This document shows positions 1-5,057 of a stretch of DNA of 5,057 bases, piece by piece; positions within the stretch are counted from its first letter, which is position 1, and every line of letters begins with the position of its first letter. Origin of the DNA: an uncultured Clostridium sp. Its GTDB lineage: Bacteria > Bacillota_A > Clostridia > Lachnospirales > Lachnospiraceae. The stretch spans positions 1-5,057 of the forward strand of contig CAMWKN010000185.1 of the NCBI GenBank assembly GCA_947174825.1, read 5' to 3'. A model generated the notes under the pieces. The model was not told the origin of the DNA and did no database searches. It was given only the letters and a program-made list of their open reading frames with translations. The position numbers and the translations under genes were made by a program.

Positions 1-612
1 ACATTAGGGGCTGAAATAGTCAATTCTCTGATCCGTGGAGTCAGTGGATATGCCATTGCAGTTTTGATCGGTATTTCTCTGGGCTTGCTGATCAATCACT
101 TCAAATATTTACAGAAGAATCTCAAGCCGATTGTGCTGGGAGTACAGACTTTGCCAAGTGTGTGCTGGGTGCCTTTTTCCATTCTGTGGTTTGGTTTGTC
201 TACCCAGGCGATTCTGTTTGTAGTGGTTATGGGTGCGGCATTCAGCATTGCGATTTCTGTAGATAATGCCATCAAAAATATTCAGCCAATCTATGTTCGG
301 GCGGCTTTAACCATGGGTGCTTCAAAAAAGCAGTTGTATACCAGGGTGGTTTTTCCGGCAGCTTTGCCGGAGCTGGTATCGGGATTAAAGCAGGGCTGGT
401 CCTTTGCCTGGAGGGCATTGATGGCAGGTGAGGTTATGACCACTTCTATTGGTTTGGGACAGACTTTGATTACCGGTCGTGATTTGGCAGATATTAACCA
501 GGTTATGTTAGTAATGCTGGTTATTGTAATCATCGGAATTTTAATTGATAAATGTATTTTCTCTGTGATTGAGAAACATTTATTGAAAAAGCGTGGATTG
601 TGGACGGAGTAG
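1..612 (+). CDS. ABC transporter permease, SsuC/TauC-like (5' end outside window)
   Basis: The reading frame is open from base 1 to the TAG at 610-612, giving 203 residues of the C-terminal part of an inner-membrane ABC permease; the start lies upstream of the window. The fragment shows the BPD_transp_1 pattern: a hydrophobic segment at residues 17-32, a 'TLPSVCWVPFSILWFG' stretch at 50-65 typical of nitrate/sulfonate/taurine permeases, another membrane segment at 70-87, and the EAA cytoplasmic loop at about 100-123 (RAALTMGASKKQL...PAALP) that docks on the ATPase subunit. A last membrane helix (about 160-180) is followed by a basic tail. Known family role: forming the membrane channel of an uptake system with an ATPase and a substrate-binding lipoprotein, which should lie upstream. 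Substrate cannot be read from this fragment; sulfonates, nitrate, taurine and pyrimidine precursors all use this subfamily. It is the last gene of its unit, because a strong terminator follows at once. Confidence 0.93.
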   Translation, partial: TLGAEIVNSLIRGVSGYAIAVLIGISLGLLINHFKYLQKNLKPIVLGVQTLPSVCWVPFSILWFGLSTQAILFVVVMGAAFSIAISVDNAIKNIQPIYVRAALTMGASKKQLYTRVVFPAALPELVSGLKQGWSFAWRALMAGEVMTTSIGLGQTLITGRDLADINQVMLVMLVIVIIGILIDKCIFSVIEKHLLKKRGLWTE

Positions 613-618
613 AAGAGT

Positions 619-662
619 TGTCCTGGATTGGTTAAGAGATGAGCCAGTCCAGGATATTTTTT
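619..662 (+). terminator. Rho-independent terminator of the ABC permease unit
   Basis: Left arm TCCTGGATTGG (621-631) pairs with right arm CCAGTCCAGGA (644-654): 11 bp with one G-T wobble and a 12-nt loop. It can be extended by a G-T and a T-A pair to 619-656. A run of six T follows at 657-662, on the + strand only, so it ends the permease transcript that stops 8 bp before the hairpin. The right arm and loop also encode the last residues and stop codon of the convergent ATPase gene. The complementary strand has no T tract, so it is not an obvious terminator for that gene. Confidence 0.9.
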
Positions 663-1852
663 ACCATGATTCCGTTGTAATCTCCCAGTGCAATCCGATC
701 AAGAGTCAGCACAGTTTTTGGATAGTTGTCTTTAAGGTTTTGCAGCGGAGTCATTTCTCGTTCAAAGGTTTCCGGGGCTGCCATCGTGGCAGTAACCTGA
801 AAGTATTCGACAGATCCTTGTTTTTCTGCAACGAAATCTACTTCTGTATTACCATATTTGCCGATGTTGACATGATATCTTCGTCTTAGCAGTTCAAAAT
901 AAACCACGTTTTCGATGGAGAATCCCAGATCGTAATTTTTCCGGGGTAAAATATGGTTTCGGATTCCCAAATCCACCATATAGTATTTTTTATTGGATTT
1001 TAAGATCTGTTTTCCTACCAGATCAAATCGGTCGACTGTATAAAAGACAAAGGATTCTGTTAGTGCATTGATATAATCATTGACTGTATTGGGAGATACT
1101 GTTCTGCCGTTGGAGGCCAGATAATCGGTAATTTTCTTGACAGATACCGGACTGCCAATGATACTTGCCAGATACTTTGCAATGGATTTCAACAAAGAAA
1201 TATCGTTTATTTTTCTCTTGGATGGGTCAGTTTCTTTCCGTTTCTGGCGTTCTTCAATATCATTGATGATAACGGTATTGTAGATGCCTTCCAGGTACAT
1301 ATCCACTTTTTCATCTGTGCGGTCCATGTTGGCAAGATAGGGGAAACCGCCATACTTCATGTAATCAGAAAACAGATCATCCGAGGATGGTATGCCGGTA
1401 GCTTCGCAATATTCCCGATAGGACAAAGGCAGCATAGAAATTTCCACATATCTGCCGGTCAATAGTGTTGCCAGATCACCAGATAACAAATAGGCATTGG
1501 AACCAGTGATATATAAATCAACATTTTCTTTGATATACAGGCTGTCAACGACTTTTTGAAATGACGGAACTTTTTGGATTTCATCCAGAAAGATATATGT
1601 CATTTGGTTTTCGCATAGTTGCTCTTTGAGATAGTCGTACAGTTTTGCATAGTCTAACAGATTTTCAAAATCCAGGTCTTCAAAATTGATGGATATAATT
1701 TGTTCTTTGGAAATACCGTTGTTTATTAAATGATTTTGATATTGTTGTAATAGGGTGGACTTGCCACAACGTCGTATTCCGGATACTACTTTGATTACTT
1801 GCTCATCTTTCCAGTTAATTAACTGTTGTAAATATTCTTGTCGCGATACCAT
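632..1852 (-). CDS. AAA-family ATPase with C-terminal DUF4143
   Basis: This gene encodes 406 residues, a usual length for the AAA_14/DUF4143 ATPases common in anaerobic bacteria and archaea. The Walker A loop is GIRRCGKST (25-33), Walker B is YIFLDEIQ (86-93), and ITGSNA (115-120) plus GR (133-134) fit the sensor and arginine-finger region. Residues about 216-270 look like a winged helix, and about 314-354 resemble a PD-(D/E)XK nuclease-like fold (E320, D339, then EYFQVT at 349-354), with Q where active nucleases usually have E-x-K. Known family role: unclear; these are cytoplasmic ATPases proposed to bind DNA or act as defence or regulatory modules, so no specific function is claimed. Start choice: the ATG at 1852 has AGAGG 8 nt upstream, whereas an in-frame ATG at 1891 has no ribosome site and would add 13 residues inside the repeat region. 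It stands alone, convergent with the permease and divergent from the 2109 gene. Confidence 0.93.
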   Translation of the reverse strand: MVSRQEYLQQLINWKDEQVIKVVSGIRRCGKSTLLQQYQNHLINNGISKEQIISINFEDLDFENLLDYAKLYDYLKEQLCENQMTYIFLDEIQKVPSFQKVVDSLYIKENVDLYITGSNAYLLSGDLATLLTGRYVEISMLPLSYREYCEATGIPSSDDLFSDYMKYGGFPYLANMDRTDEKVDMYLEGIYNTVIINDIEERQKRKETDPSKRKINDISLLKSIAKYLASIIGSPVSVKKITDYLASNGRTVSPNTVNDYINALTESFVFYTVDRFDLVGKQILKSNKKYYMVDLGIRNHILPRKNYDLGFSIENVVYFELLRRRYHVNIGKYGNTEVDFVAEKQGSVEYFQVTATMAAPETFEREMTPLQNLKDNYPKTVLTLDRIALGDYNGIMVKNILDWLIS

Positions 1853-1860
1853 AGTGAACA

Positions 1861-1865
1861 CCTCT
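1861..1865 (-). promoter_or_regulatory. Ribosome binding site fixing the ATPase start
   Basis: On the minus strand AGAGG, within GAGAGGTG, lies 8 nt before the ATG at 1852-1850. This decides in favour of that start over the upstream in-frame ATG at 1891. Confidence 0.75.
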
Positions 1866-1870
1866 CTTAT

Positions 1871-2030
1871 ATTATATTCCAATTTTAGCATTTCTCAGAA
1901 CACTTTGCAACAAAAATTCCGAAATTGGAATTTTTTGTATAACTATGTAGAAAAAATCCGAAACAGGAATTACTATGTCGATATATGATGAAAAAATTTG
2001 AAATAAGAAAGATATTGTCTACTTATTTGT
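1871..2030. repeat. Degenerate tandem repeat, about 40-bp period, in the divergent intergenic region
   Basis: The motif ATTCCGAAAnnGGAATT recurs in register. Its TTCC-equivalent bases start at 1877, 1917, 1956 and 1996, so spacings are 40, 39 and 40 bp. Units 1912-1950 and 1951-1990 agree at 27 of 40 positions with one gap, and 1951-1990 and 1991-2030 at 24 of 40, by hand alignment. The first copy (1871-1910) and the last are weak; the two central copies are clear. Each clear copy starts with an A-run. The array lies between the divergent ATPase and CbiE/CbiT-like genes, so it is most simply an operator array with phased A-tracts or the remnant of a repeat; which gene it serves is not known. 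AT-richness inflates the identity figures. Confidence 0.55.
1912..1935. promoter_or_regulatory. Perfect 9-bp inverted repeat, candidate operator
   Basis: AAAAATTCC (1912-1920) and GGAATTTTT (1927-1935) are exact reverse complements separated by GAAATT. This is the best-formed copy in the 40-bp array. It is too AT-rich and too far from any gene end to be a convincing terminator, and its place 60 bp upstream of the ATPase start fits a dimeric regulator's site. An imperfect version is at 1951-1971. Confidence 0.5.
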
Positions 2031-2038
2031 GTTATAAA
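2030..2038 (+). promoter_or_regulatory. Weak candidate extended -10 element
   Basis: TG at 2030-2031 followed by one base and TATAAA (2033-2038) has the TGnTATAAT layout. No good -35 lies at 17 bp. If used it would give a leader of about 65 nt containing a small hairpin (AAGAG 2047-2051, CTCTT 2057-2061). It is an alternative to the better-placed element at 2075-2083. Confidence 0.25.
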
Positions 2039-2074
2039 AATTGATGAAAGAGACTAGCTCTTGTTGTATGAATT

Positions 2075-2083
2075 TGGTACAAT
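2075..2083 (+). promoter_or_regulatory. Extended -10 promoter for the 2109-3563 unit
   Basis: TGGTACAAT matches the extended -10 consensus TGnTATAAT at all but one specified base. The -35 position 17 bp upstream (2055-2060) is poor, which is common for extended -10 promoters. Transcription would start near 2090, giving a leader of about 20 nt carrying the ribosome site at 2096-2103. The repeat array ends about 45 bp upstream, within reach of regulation. Confidence 0.5.
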
Positions 2084-2095
2084 AGTAGAAAAGGT

Positions 2096-2103
2096 AAAGG
2101 AGG
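2096..2103 (+). promoter_or_regulatory. Strong ribosome binding site for the CbiE/CbiT-like gene
   Basis: AAAGGAGG is a near-perfect Shine-Dalgarno sequence. Two adjacent in-frame ATGs follow at 2109 and 2112, with 5 and 8 nt spacing, so either could be used; the difference is one methionine. An upstream in-frame TTG at 2061 has no comparable site. Confidence 0.85.
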
Positions 2104-2108
2104 TACTT

Positions 2109-3017
2109 ATGATGGAAAATCATATCTTTAATAATTCACATGTTCTAGCTTGGTTGGAATACTTCTCCAATAATACAGAGGTAGATCTGGAGCATGTCAA
2201 GATTCTGGATATTACACGGAAAAATAAGAATCTGATTCCGGCAGTGGAAGCACACCGCAGTGTTTTGGTATTTACCGAGGCAGGGCATAAGGATATCTTT
2301 TATCGGATGTTTAATGCCGGTTTGGGAGATTGCACTGTGATCTATAATGAGGGCAGTGAGCCGGAGGGACCGATCAAAAAGAGCAAGGTTGCTGATATGT
2401 TAGACCGTGGCATCAATGCCTCTGCAGGTATGTTGATCTTAAATGACCAGGCACGCAGTACCATTAAATTCGGTATGGATAACCGGGTATTTGCCACTGG
2501 TTCTGTTCGTTATGTGGGATCTGAGATTCGTGCCATTATTTTATCAAAAATGCAGATCAATGAAGGAAAAAATATCTGTGTGATTTCGGGAGAATCCATT
2601 GCAGTAGAAGCAGCGATTCTGGATGGAGAAGGCACCGTGATTGCTGTGGAATATAATTCCGGAGACCGCAGTACCTTAGAGGATAATGTTCATCAGTTTG
2701 GCTTGAATAATGTCACGATTGTGGATCATGTGGATGCCGAGAATATTCAGGATCTGCCGGTGCCGGATGTAACCATGTTGGTGGCTTCTGCCAGCATGGA
2801 GCAGGAAATGGAATTTTTATTGAAGTTAAATCCAAAGATGGAGTTTGTAATCTATACCTTAGACTTTGTGGTGGCAGCTTCCATGCCAGCACTTTGCCAG
2901 AAACTGGGCATTCGTGATCCGGAAGTGATCCAGGTAACGGTATCAAAACTGACCAGCAAACATACCTACAATACCCAGCCAGCACCTTGGCTGATTACCT
3001 GTAAGGCGGGAGAGTAA
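2109..3017 (+). CDS. Divergent CbiE/CbiT-like (precorrin methyltransferase-related) protein, probably non-catalytic
   Basis: This gene encodes 302 residues. Residues about 51-112 match the second half of CbiE (VFTEAGHKDIF, AGLGDCTVIYNEGSEPEGPI, GMLILN); 121-148 match the CbiE-CbiT linker (FGMDNRVFAT, SEIRAIILSKM); 154-302 match CbiT (VEAAILDGEGTVIAVEYN, DNVHQFGLNNVTIV, PDVTMLVAS, VIQVTVSK). In the known pathway CbiE and CbiT methylate and decarboxylate the corrin ring of cobalamin precursors using SAM. Here the glycine-rich SAM loop (family GAGTGS) reads ISGESIA at 159-165, the family GGS-type motif reads VASAS at 225-229, the conserved ITK before EVRA is lost, and about half of the CbiE domain is missing. 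I infer the fold is kept but methyltransferase activity lost. No cobalamin gene is nearby. It is followed 3 bp later by the acidic protein, with which it is surely co-transcribed. It could be automatically annotated as a precorrin-6B methylase; that name should not be trusted. Confidence 0.85.
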   Translation: MMENHIFNNSHVLAWLEYFSNNTEVDLEHVKILDITRKNKNLIPAVEAHRSVLVFTEAGHKDIFYRMFNAGLGDCTVIYNEGSEPEGPIKKSKVADMLDRGINASAGMLILNDQARSTIKFGMDNRVFATGSVRYVGSEIRAIILSKMQINEGKNICVISGESIAVEAAILDGEGTVIAVEYNSGDRSTLEDNVHQFGLNNVTIVDHVDAENIQDLPVPDVTMLVASASMEQEMEFLLKLNPKMEFVIYTLDFVVAASMPALCQKLGIRDPEVIQVTVSKLTSKHTYNTQPAPWLITCKAGE

Positions 3018-3020
3018 GAT

Positions 3021-3563
3021 ATGGGATTTTTTGATAAATGGAAGAAAAAAGAGAAGTCAGATAGCAATATCTCACATTATAGAACTATTGTGGATCTGTT
3101 TGAGGTAGATGTGGATACCAGAACTTTGCTGGAACAATGTATAGAGAATCCCAGTGGGTTTTATCAGGAACATGCTGACCAGTATGAGGAAAGAGGGCTG
3201 GAAGAATCTGACGACGATGACACGATTATCTGGTTAGGAATGATGGATGCTTTTATCGAAGCAGGGAAGCTATTTGAATTTGACTATAACGTGGAGTTGG
3301 ATGATTTTATCTATGGCATGGGTGAAATCATTCCCGGAAATAGTCTGCGTATTGATGAGAATCAATTGGATGAAGATTCTGATATTACAGAGTGGACTAA
3401 AATCCTGTCCGAACAGTGGTCGGATGAGGACTATGTCATAGCAGCTATGGATATTGATAGCGATAGTTACTGTATTTTTATTCCGACGAGGGAAGTTTTC
3501 GATAAGCTGGTAATGGAGGCAGAAAAGACAGGTCATAGAATTGATCTGGCACAGAATCTGTAA
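3021..3563 (+). CDS. Small acidic protein of unknown function (possibly DUF6630-like)
   Basis: This gene encodes 180 residues, starting at the ATG 3 bp after the preceding stop, with GGGAG at 3008-3012 (8 nt spacing) inside the upstream gene's end; translation is probably coupled. There is a short basic N-terminus (KWKKKEK, 6-12), then a very acidic body with an aspartate run (64-67), a WLGMMDAFIEAG helix (71-82), EFDYNVELDDF (86-96), and a C-terminal half with WTKILSEQW and DIDSDSYCIFIP. There is no signal peptide or membrane segment, so it is cytoplasmic. The layout of a WL..MDA helix, an acidic strand and a DSY.(I/V)FI strand recalls the DUF6630 family, from memory only and at low certainty. 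The function is not known; the tight pairing suggests it works with the CbiE/CbiT-like protein. Confidence 0.88.
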   Translation: MGFFDKWKKKEKSDSNISHYRTIVDLFEVDVDTRTLLEQCIENPSGFYQEHADQYEERGLEESDDDDTIIWLGMMDAFIEAGKLFEFDYNVELDDFIYGMGEIIPGNSLRIDENQLDEDSDITEWTKILSEQWSDEDYVIAAMDIDSDSYCIFIPTREVFDKLVMEAEKTGHRIDLAQNL

Positions 3564-3617
3564 TATTTACTGGTTCAGAGAGAGTATTCTTTTCTGTTAA
3601 TTACAGGGTGAAATAAA

Positions 3618-4352
3618 TTACTCCAATAACGTTCCCAACATCAGAATCAAAACACCACACATAATTCCGACTACAGACAATCCCCAGTGTTTTCGACGCA
3701 GTAGATCTGGGATCAGCTCAAAGAAAATAATATACAGAATCATTCCCAGGGCGACACTGATCAGAAAACCAATGAAGTATTCGTTTAACCACGGACTGAT
3801 CAGGGTCATTAGCAGACCACCAAAGAAAGTAGACAGGGCAGCCAGTGATAATACCACATAGCGCTTGCTCTGTCGTTCTTTTTCCAGAGAGGAATAAATC
3901 AGCATGCCCATAGGGATATTGTGCAGTCCCACCCCCAGAGAGAGCAGAGCGCCCTGACGGAGAGATTCCAGCGTGACACTATATACTGTCATACCCTCTA
4001 CCGTGTTGTGCAGAATAATGGCAATGGCAGAAATGATGCCGATATGCACCATATTGTCATGATGATCTTTGGTTGCGTTTTCCAGGTCGCCATCATGATC
4101 CGGAATAAAGAGATCCAGGATTTTCAGACCGGCGATTCCCAGGATAACAGCAATGAAACTACTAATCAAATGTTCTTTAGCAAATTCATTAATGATATCC
4201 GGTAATAATTCCAGCACCACCAATGCCGTCATGGAACCAAATGCCAGTGAAACCGACAGTTGTTCGATCCATTCACTGTTTTTTGCCAGTTTTATCACGG
4301 CGGCACCGATCAAGAAAAAGATGCCCAGAAAAAAGGTAATCAATAAACTCAT
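3618..4352 (-). CDS. ZIP-family divalent metal transporter
   Basis: This gene encodes 244 residues with eight predicted membrane helices, the ZIP size and topology. Helix 4 carries HNTVEG (115-120) and helix 5 HNIPMG (144-149), the metal-binding signature of ZIP proteins; a histidine/aspartate-rich loop (DHDGD at 85-89, DHHD at 96-99, H103) precedes helix 4. ELLPD (48-52) in helix 2 and ELIPD in helix 7 reflect the family's internal symmetry. Known role: moving zinc, iron, manganese or similar M2+ into the cytoplasm; the specific metal is not readable. Oddity: M148 replaces the glutamate found in HNIPEG of ZupT-type members. Start choice: the ATG at 4352 has GGAGA 5 nt upstream, while an ATG at 4364 has no ribosome site. 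It is the second gene of a unit, 35 bp after the membrane-protein gene, and converges on the 3563 gene end. Confidence 0.93.
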   Translation of the reverse strand: MSLLITFFLGIFFLIGAAVIKLAKNSEWIEQLSVSLAFGSMTALVVLELLPDIINEFAKEHLISSFIAVILGIAGLKILDLFIPDHDGDLENATKDHHDNMVHIGIISAIAIILHNTVEGMTVYSVTLESLRQGALLSLGVGLHNIPMGMLIYSSLEKERQSKRYVVLSLAALSTFFGGLLMTLISPWLNEYFIGFLISVALGMILYIIFFELIPDLLRRKHWGLSVVGIMCGVLILMLGTLLE

Positions 4353-4357
4353 GTTAT

Positions 4358-4362
4358 TCTCC
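4358..4362 (-). promoter_or_regulatory. Ribosome binding site fixing the ZIP transporter start
   Basis: GGAGA on the minus strand lies 5 nt before the ATG at 4352. It overlaps the alternative upstream ATG at 4364, which is preceded only by an A/T-rich stretch without a purine-rich site, so the downstream ATG is preferred and the protein is four residues shorter. Confidence 0.7.
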
Positions 4363-4387
4363 ATTCTAAAAAATAATTGCGGATTGG

Positions 4388-4924
4388 CTATATGGAAGAT
4401 ATCTCTGTCTGCGTTATTTTTTTGCAGATTATGACATATTTTATTGCGATAAATACATCTATGCAGTATACAAATGATCCAATAAGCATCCAGAATGCTT
4501 TAACGGTAGATATTAGCCCCTCCCGTTTCATTTGTACATGACAGCCAATGGAGCAGATGCCAGTCAACATGATCGTAATCCAATCCACAATGATAACCCA
4601 TATAATGATCGGGACGCCAAAAATTGGTCCTATCGCCACTCCGGCAATTCCCAATATAAAATGATAGAGATAGGCAGGTATTTGTAAACCTTTGATAAGC
4701 AGGTTTATCATAGCAGCATCGTGTGCCGGAATTTTATTGTAGATAACGAAAATAGGGTAATAGATGGTAATAAACAGGACATAGATATTATAGATGAGAG
4801 CAAGGAACATGCTATTACCAAAAAAGGTGCCGTTAATCCAATAGGCATAGGGATATAGGATCAAAGGAATGAGTTTTTTGTTATTTTTAAGAGTTTCTTT
4901 CATAATTTTAAAAGTTTCTTTCAT
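4388..4924 (-). CDS. Small multi-pass membrane protein of unknown function
   Basis: This gene encodes 178 residues that I do not recognise as a named family. A lysine-rich cytoplasmic-type N-terminus (1-17) precedes hydrophobic segments at about 40-62, 80-100, 104-127 and 141-166, giving about four membrane helices; another weaker one may lie at 18-36. Notable residues are VDW (113-115) and cysteines C124 and C128, with basic QMKR (131-134) between the last two helices. Start choice: the ATG at 4924 has AAAGGAG 5 nt upstream; the GTG at 4930 overlaps that site, and the ATG at 4903 has none. The first 14 residues are a duplication (MKETFKI then MKETLKN). It is the first gene of the unit with the ZIP transporter and directly follows the promoter at 4967-4995, so a link to metal or membrane physiology is possible but only inferred. 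Confidence 0.82.
   Translation of the reverse strand: MKETFKIMKETLKNNKKLIPLILYPYAYWINGTFFGNSMFLALIYNIYVLFITIYYPIFVIYNKIPAHDAAMINLLIKGLQIPAYLYHFILGIAGVAIGPIFGVPIIIWVIIVDWITIMLTGICSIGCHVQMKREGLISTVKAFWMLIGSFVYCIDVFIAIKYVIICKKITQTEISSI
4883..4924 (-). repeat. 21-bp tandem duplication at the membrane-protein start codon
   Basis: Minus-strand 4924-4904 and 4903-4883 match at 19 of 21 bases, each beginning ATGAAAGAAACT. The repeat keeps the reading frame, so the protein begins with two near-identical heptapeptides and has two possible start codons. Only the first has a ribosome site. Confidence 0.85.
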
Positions 4925-4929
4925 AAGCA

Positions 4930-4936
4930 CTCCTTT
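4930..4936 (-). promoter_or_regulatory. Ribosome binding site of the membrane-protein gene
   Basis: AAAGGAG on the minus strand ends 5 nt before the ATG at 4924. It selects that ATG over the overlapping GTG at 4930 and the duplicated ATG at 4903. Confidence 0.85.
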
Positions 4937-4966
4937 GGGATTGGTTTTGATGCTGTTTAATCTCTA

Positions 4967-4995
4967 ATTATAGGCGATCAGATCTGGAATAGCAA
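4967..4995 (-). promoter_or_regulatory. Sigma-A-type promoter for the membrane-protein/ZIP unit
   Basis: On the minus strand the -35 box TTGCTA (4995-4990) and a perfect -10 box TATAAT (4972-4967) are separated by exactly 17 bp. Transcription would begin near 4960, giving a leader of about 36 nt before the ATG at 4924. No second promoter is evident before the ZIP gene, so both genes are likely on one transcript. Confidence 0.8.
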
Positions 4996-4999
4996 GTGG

Positions 5000-5034
5000 T
5001 TATTATTTTAACGAGTGTAAATAAACGATAATAA
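5000..5034. promoter_or_regulatory. 7-bp inverted repeat just upstream of the -35 box
   Basis: TTATTAT (5000-5006) and ATAATAA (5028-5034) are exact reverse complements 21 bp apart, ending 5 bp upstream of the -35 box. The spacing could suit an activator or metal-responsive regulator, but such AT-rich matches are frequent by chance. I do not recognise a Zur, Fur or MntR box in it. Confidence 0.25.
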
Positions 5035-5057
5035 AAGGCGGGCAGTCTCTTTTTCTC
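5035..5057 (-). terminator. Possible right half of a terminator from a gene beyond the window
   Basis: The minus strand reads AGAGACTGCCCGCC followed by TTTTATTAT, which looks like the 3' arm and T tract of a rho-independent terminator whose 5' arm would lie beyond base 5057. No matching arm is present inside the window, so this is tentative. Confidence 0.3.

Noticed and set aside
593..889. Open frame on the + strand opposite the ATPase 3' end
   Set aside because: It lies antisense to a well-supported conserved protein, starts inside the permease gene, has no ribosome site and encodes no recognisable domain.
1871..1876. Perfect TATAAT on the minus strand upstream of the ATPase
   Set aside because: It would start transcription at about 1864, inside the ribosome binding site at 1861-1865, and has no good -35 at 17 bp. 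It is more likely chance in an AT-rich stretch, so the true ATPase promoter remains unassigned.
1853..1891. N-terminal extension of the ATPase from the in-frame ATG at 1891
   Set aside because: There is no ribosome site before 1891, whereas AGAGG is well placed before 1852, and the extra 13 residues fall in the regulatory repeat region.
2109..3017. Naming this gene cbiT or cbiET as an active cobalamin enzyme
   Set aside because: The SAM-binding glycine loop and part of the CbiE domain are missing, and there is no cobalamin gene context, so only a family relationship is supported.
3594..3606. CTGT-TAATT-ACAG hairpin between the convergent genes as a terminator
   Set aside because: The stem is only 4 bp, A/T-rich inside, with no proper T tract on either strand. 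The 54-bp gap at 3564-3617 shows no convincing terminator.
3921..4434. Two + strand open frames opposite the ZIP and membrane-protein genes
   Set aside because: They are antisense shadows of recognisable membrane proteins and lack ribosome sites.

Overview
The window looks like ordinary chromosome from a low-to-moderate GC anaerobic Firmicute, most likely a Lachnospiraceae-type gut Clostridium relative. This rests on strong AGGAGG-type ribosome sites, the codon style, an AAA/DUF4143 ATPase and short intergenic gaps; it is an inference, because no rRNA or other marker gene is present. There is no sign of a CRISPR array, tRNA, phage or insertion sequence.

Layout, left to right. (1) Positions 1-612 (+) hold the 3' part of an ABC-transporter permease of the nitrate/sulfonate/taurine (SsuC/TauC) type, closed by a strong rho-independent terminator. 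(2) Positions 632-1852 (-) encode a complete AAA-family ATPase with a DUF4143 C-terminus. It converges on the permease, and its last codons and stop lie inside the permease terminator hairpin. (3) Positions 1853-2108 form a 256-bp divergent intergenic region with a degenerate repeat of about 40-bp period containing a perfect 9-bp inverted repeat, then an extended -10 promoter. (4) Positions 2109-3563 (+) hold a two-gene unit: a divergent, apparently non-catalytic relative of the cobalamin enzymes CbiE/CbiT, and 3 bp further a small acidic protein of unknown function. (5) Positions 3618-4924 (-) hold a second two-gene unit running towards them: a small multi-pass membrane protein followed 35 bp later by a ZIP-family metal transporter. 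It is driven by a good sigma-A-type promoter at 4967-4995.

Functionally these are at least four independent transcription units, not one pathway. The most unusual items are the CbiET-derived protein, which has lost the glycine-rich SAM-binding motif and is not beside cobalamin genes; its tight coupling to the acidic protein; and the phased repeat array between the ATPase and this pair. The membrane-protein/ZIP pair is probably a divalent-metal uptake unit, though the partner's role is unknown.
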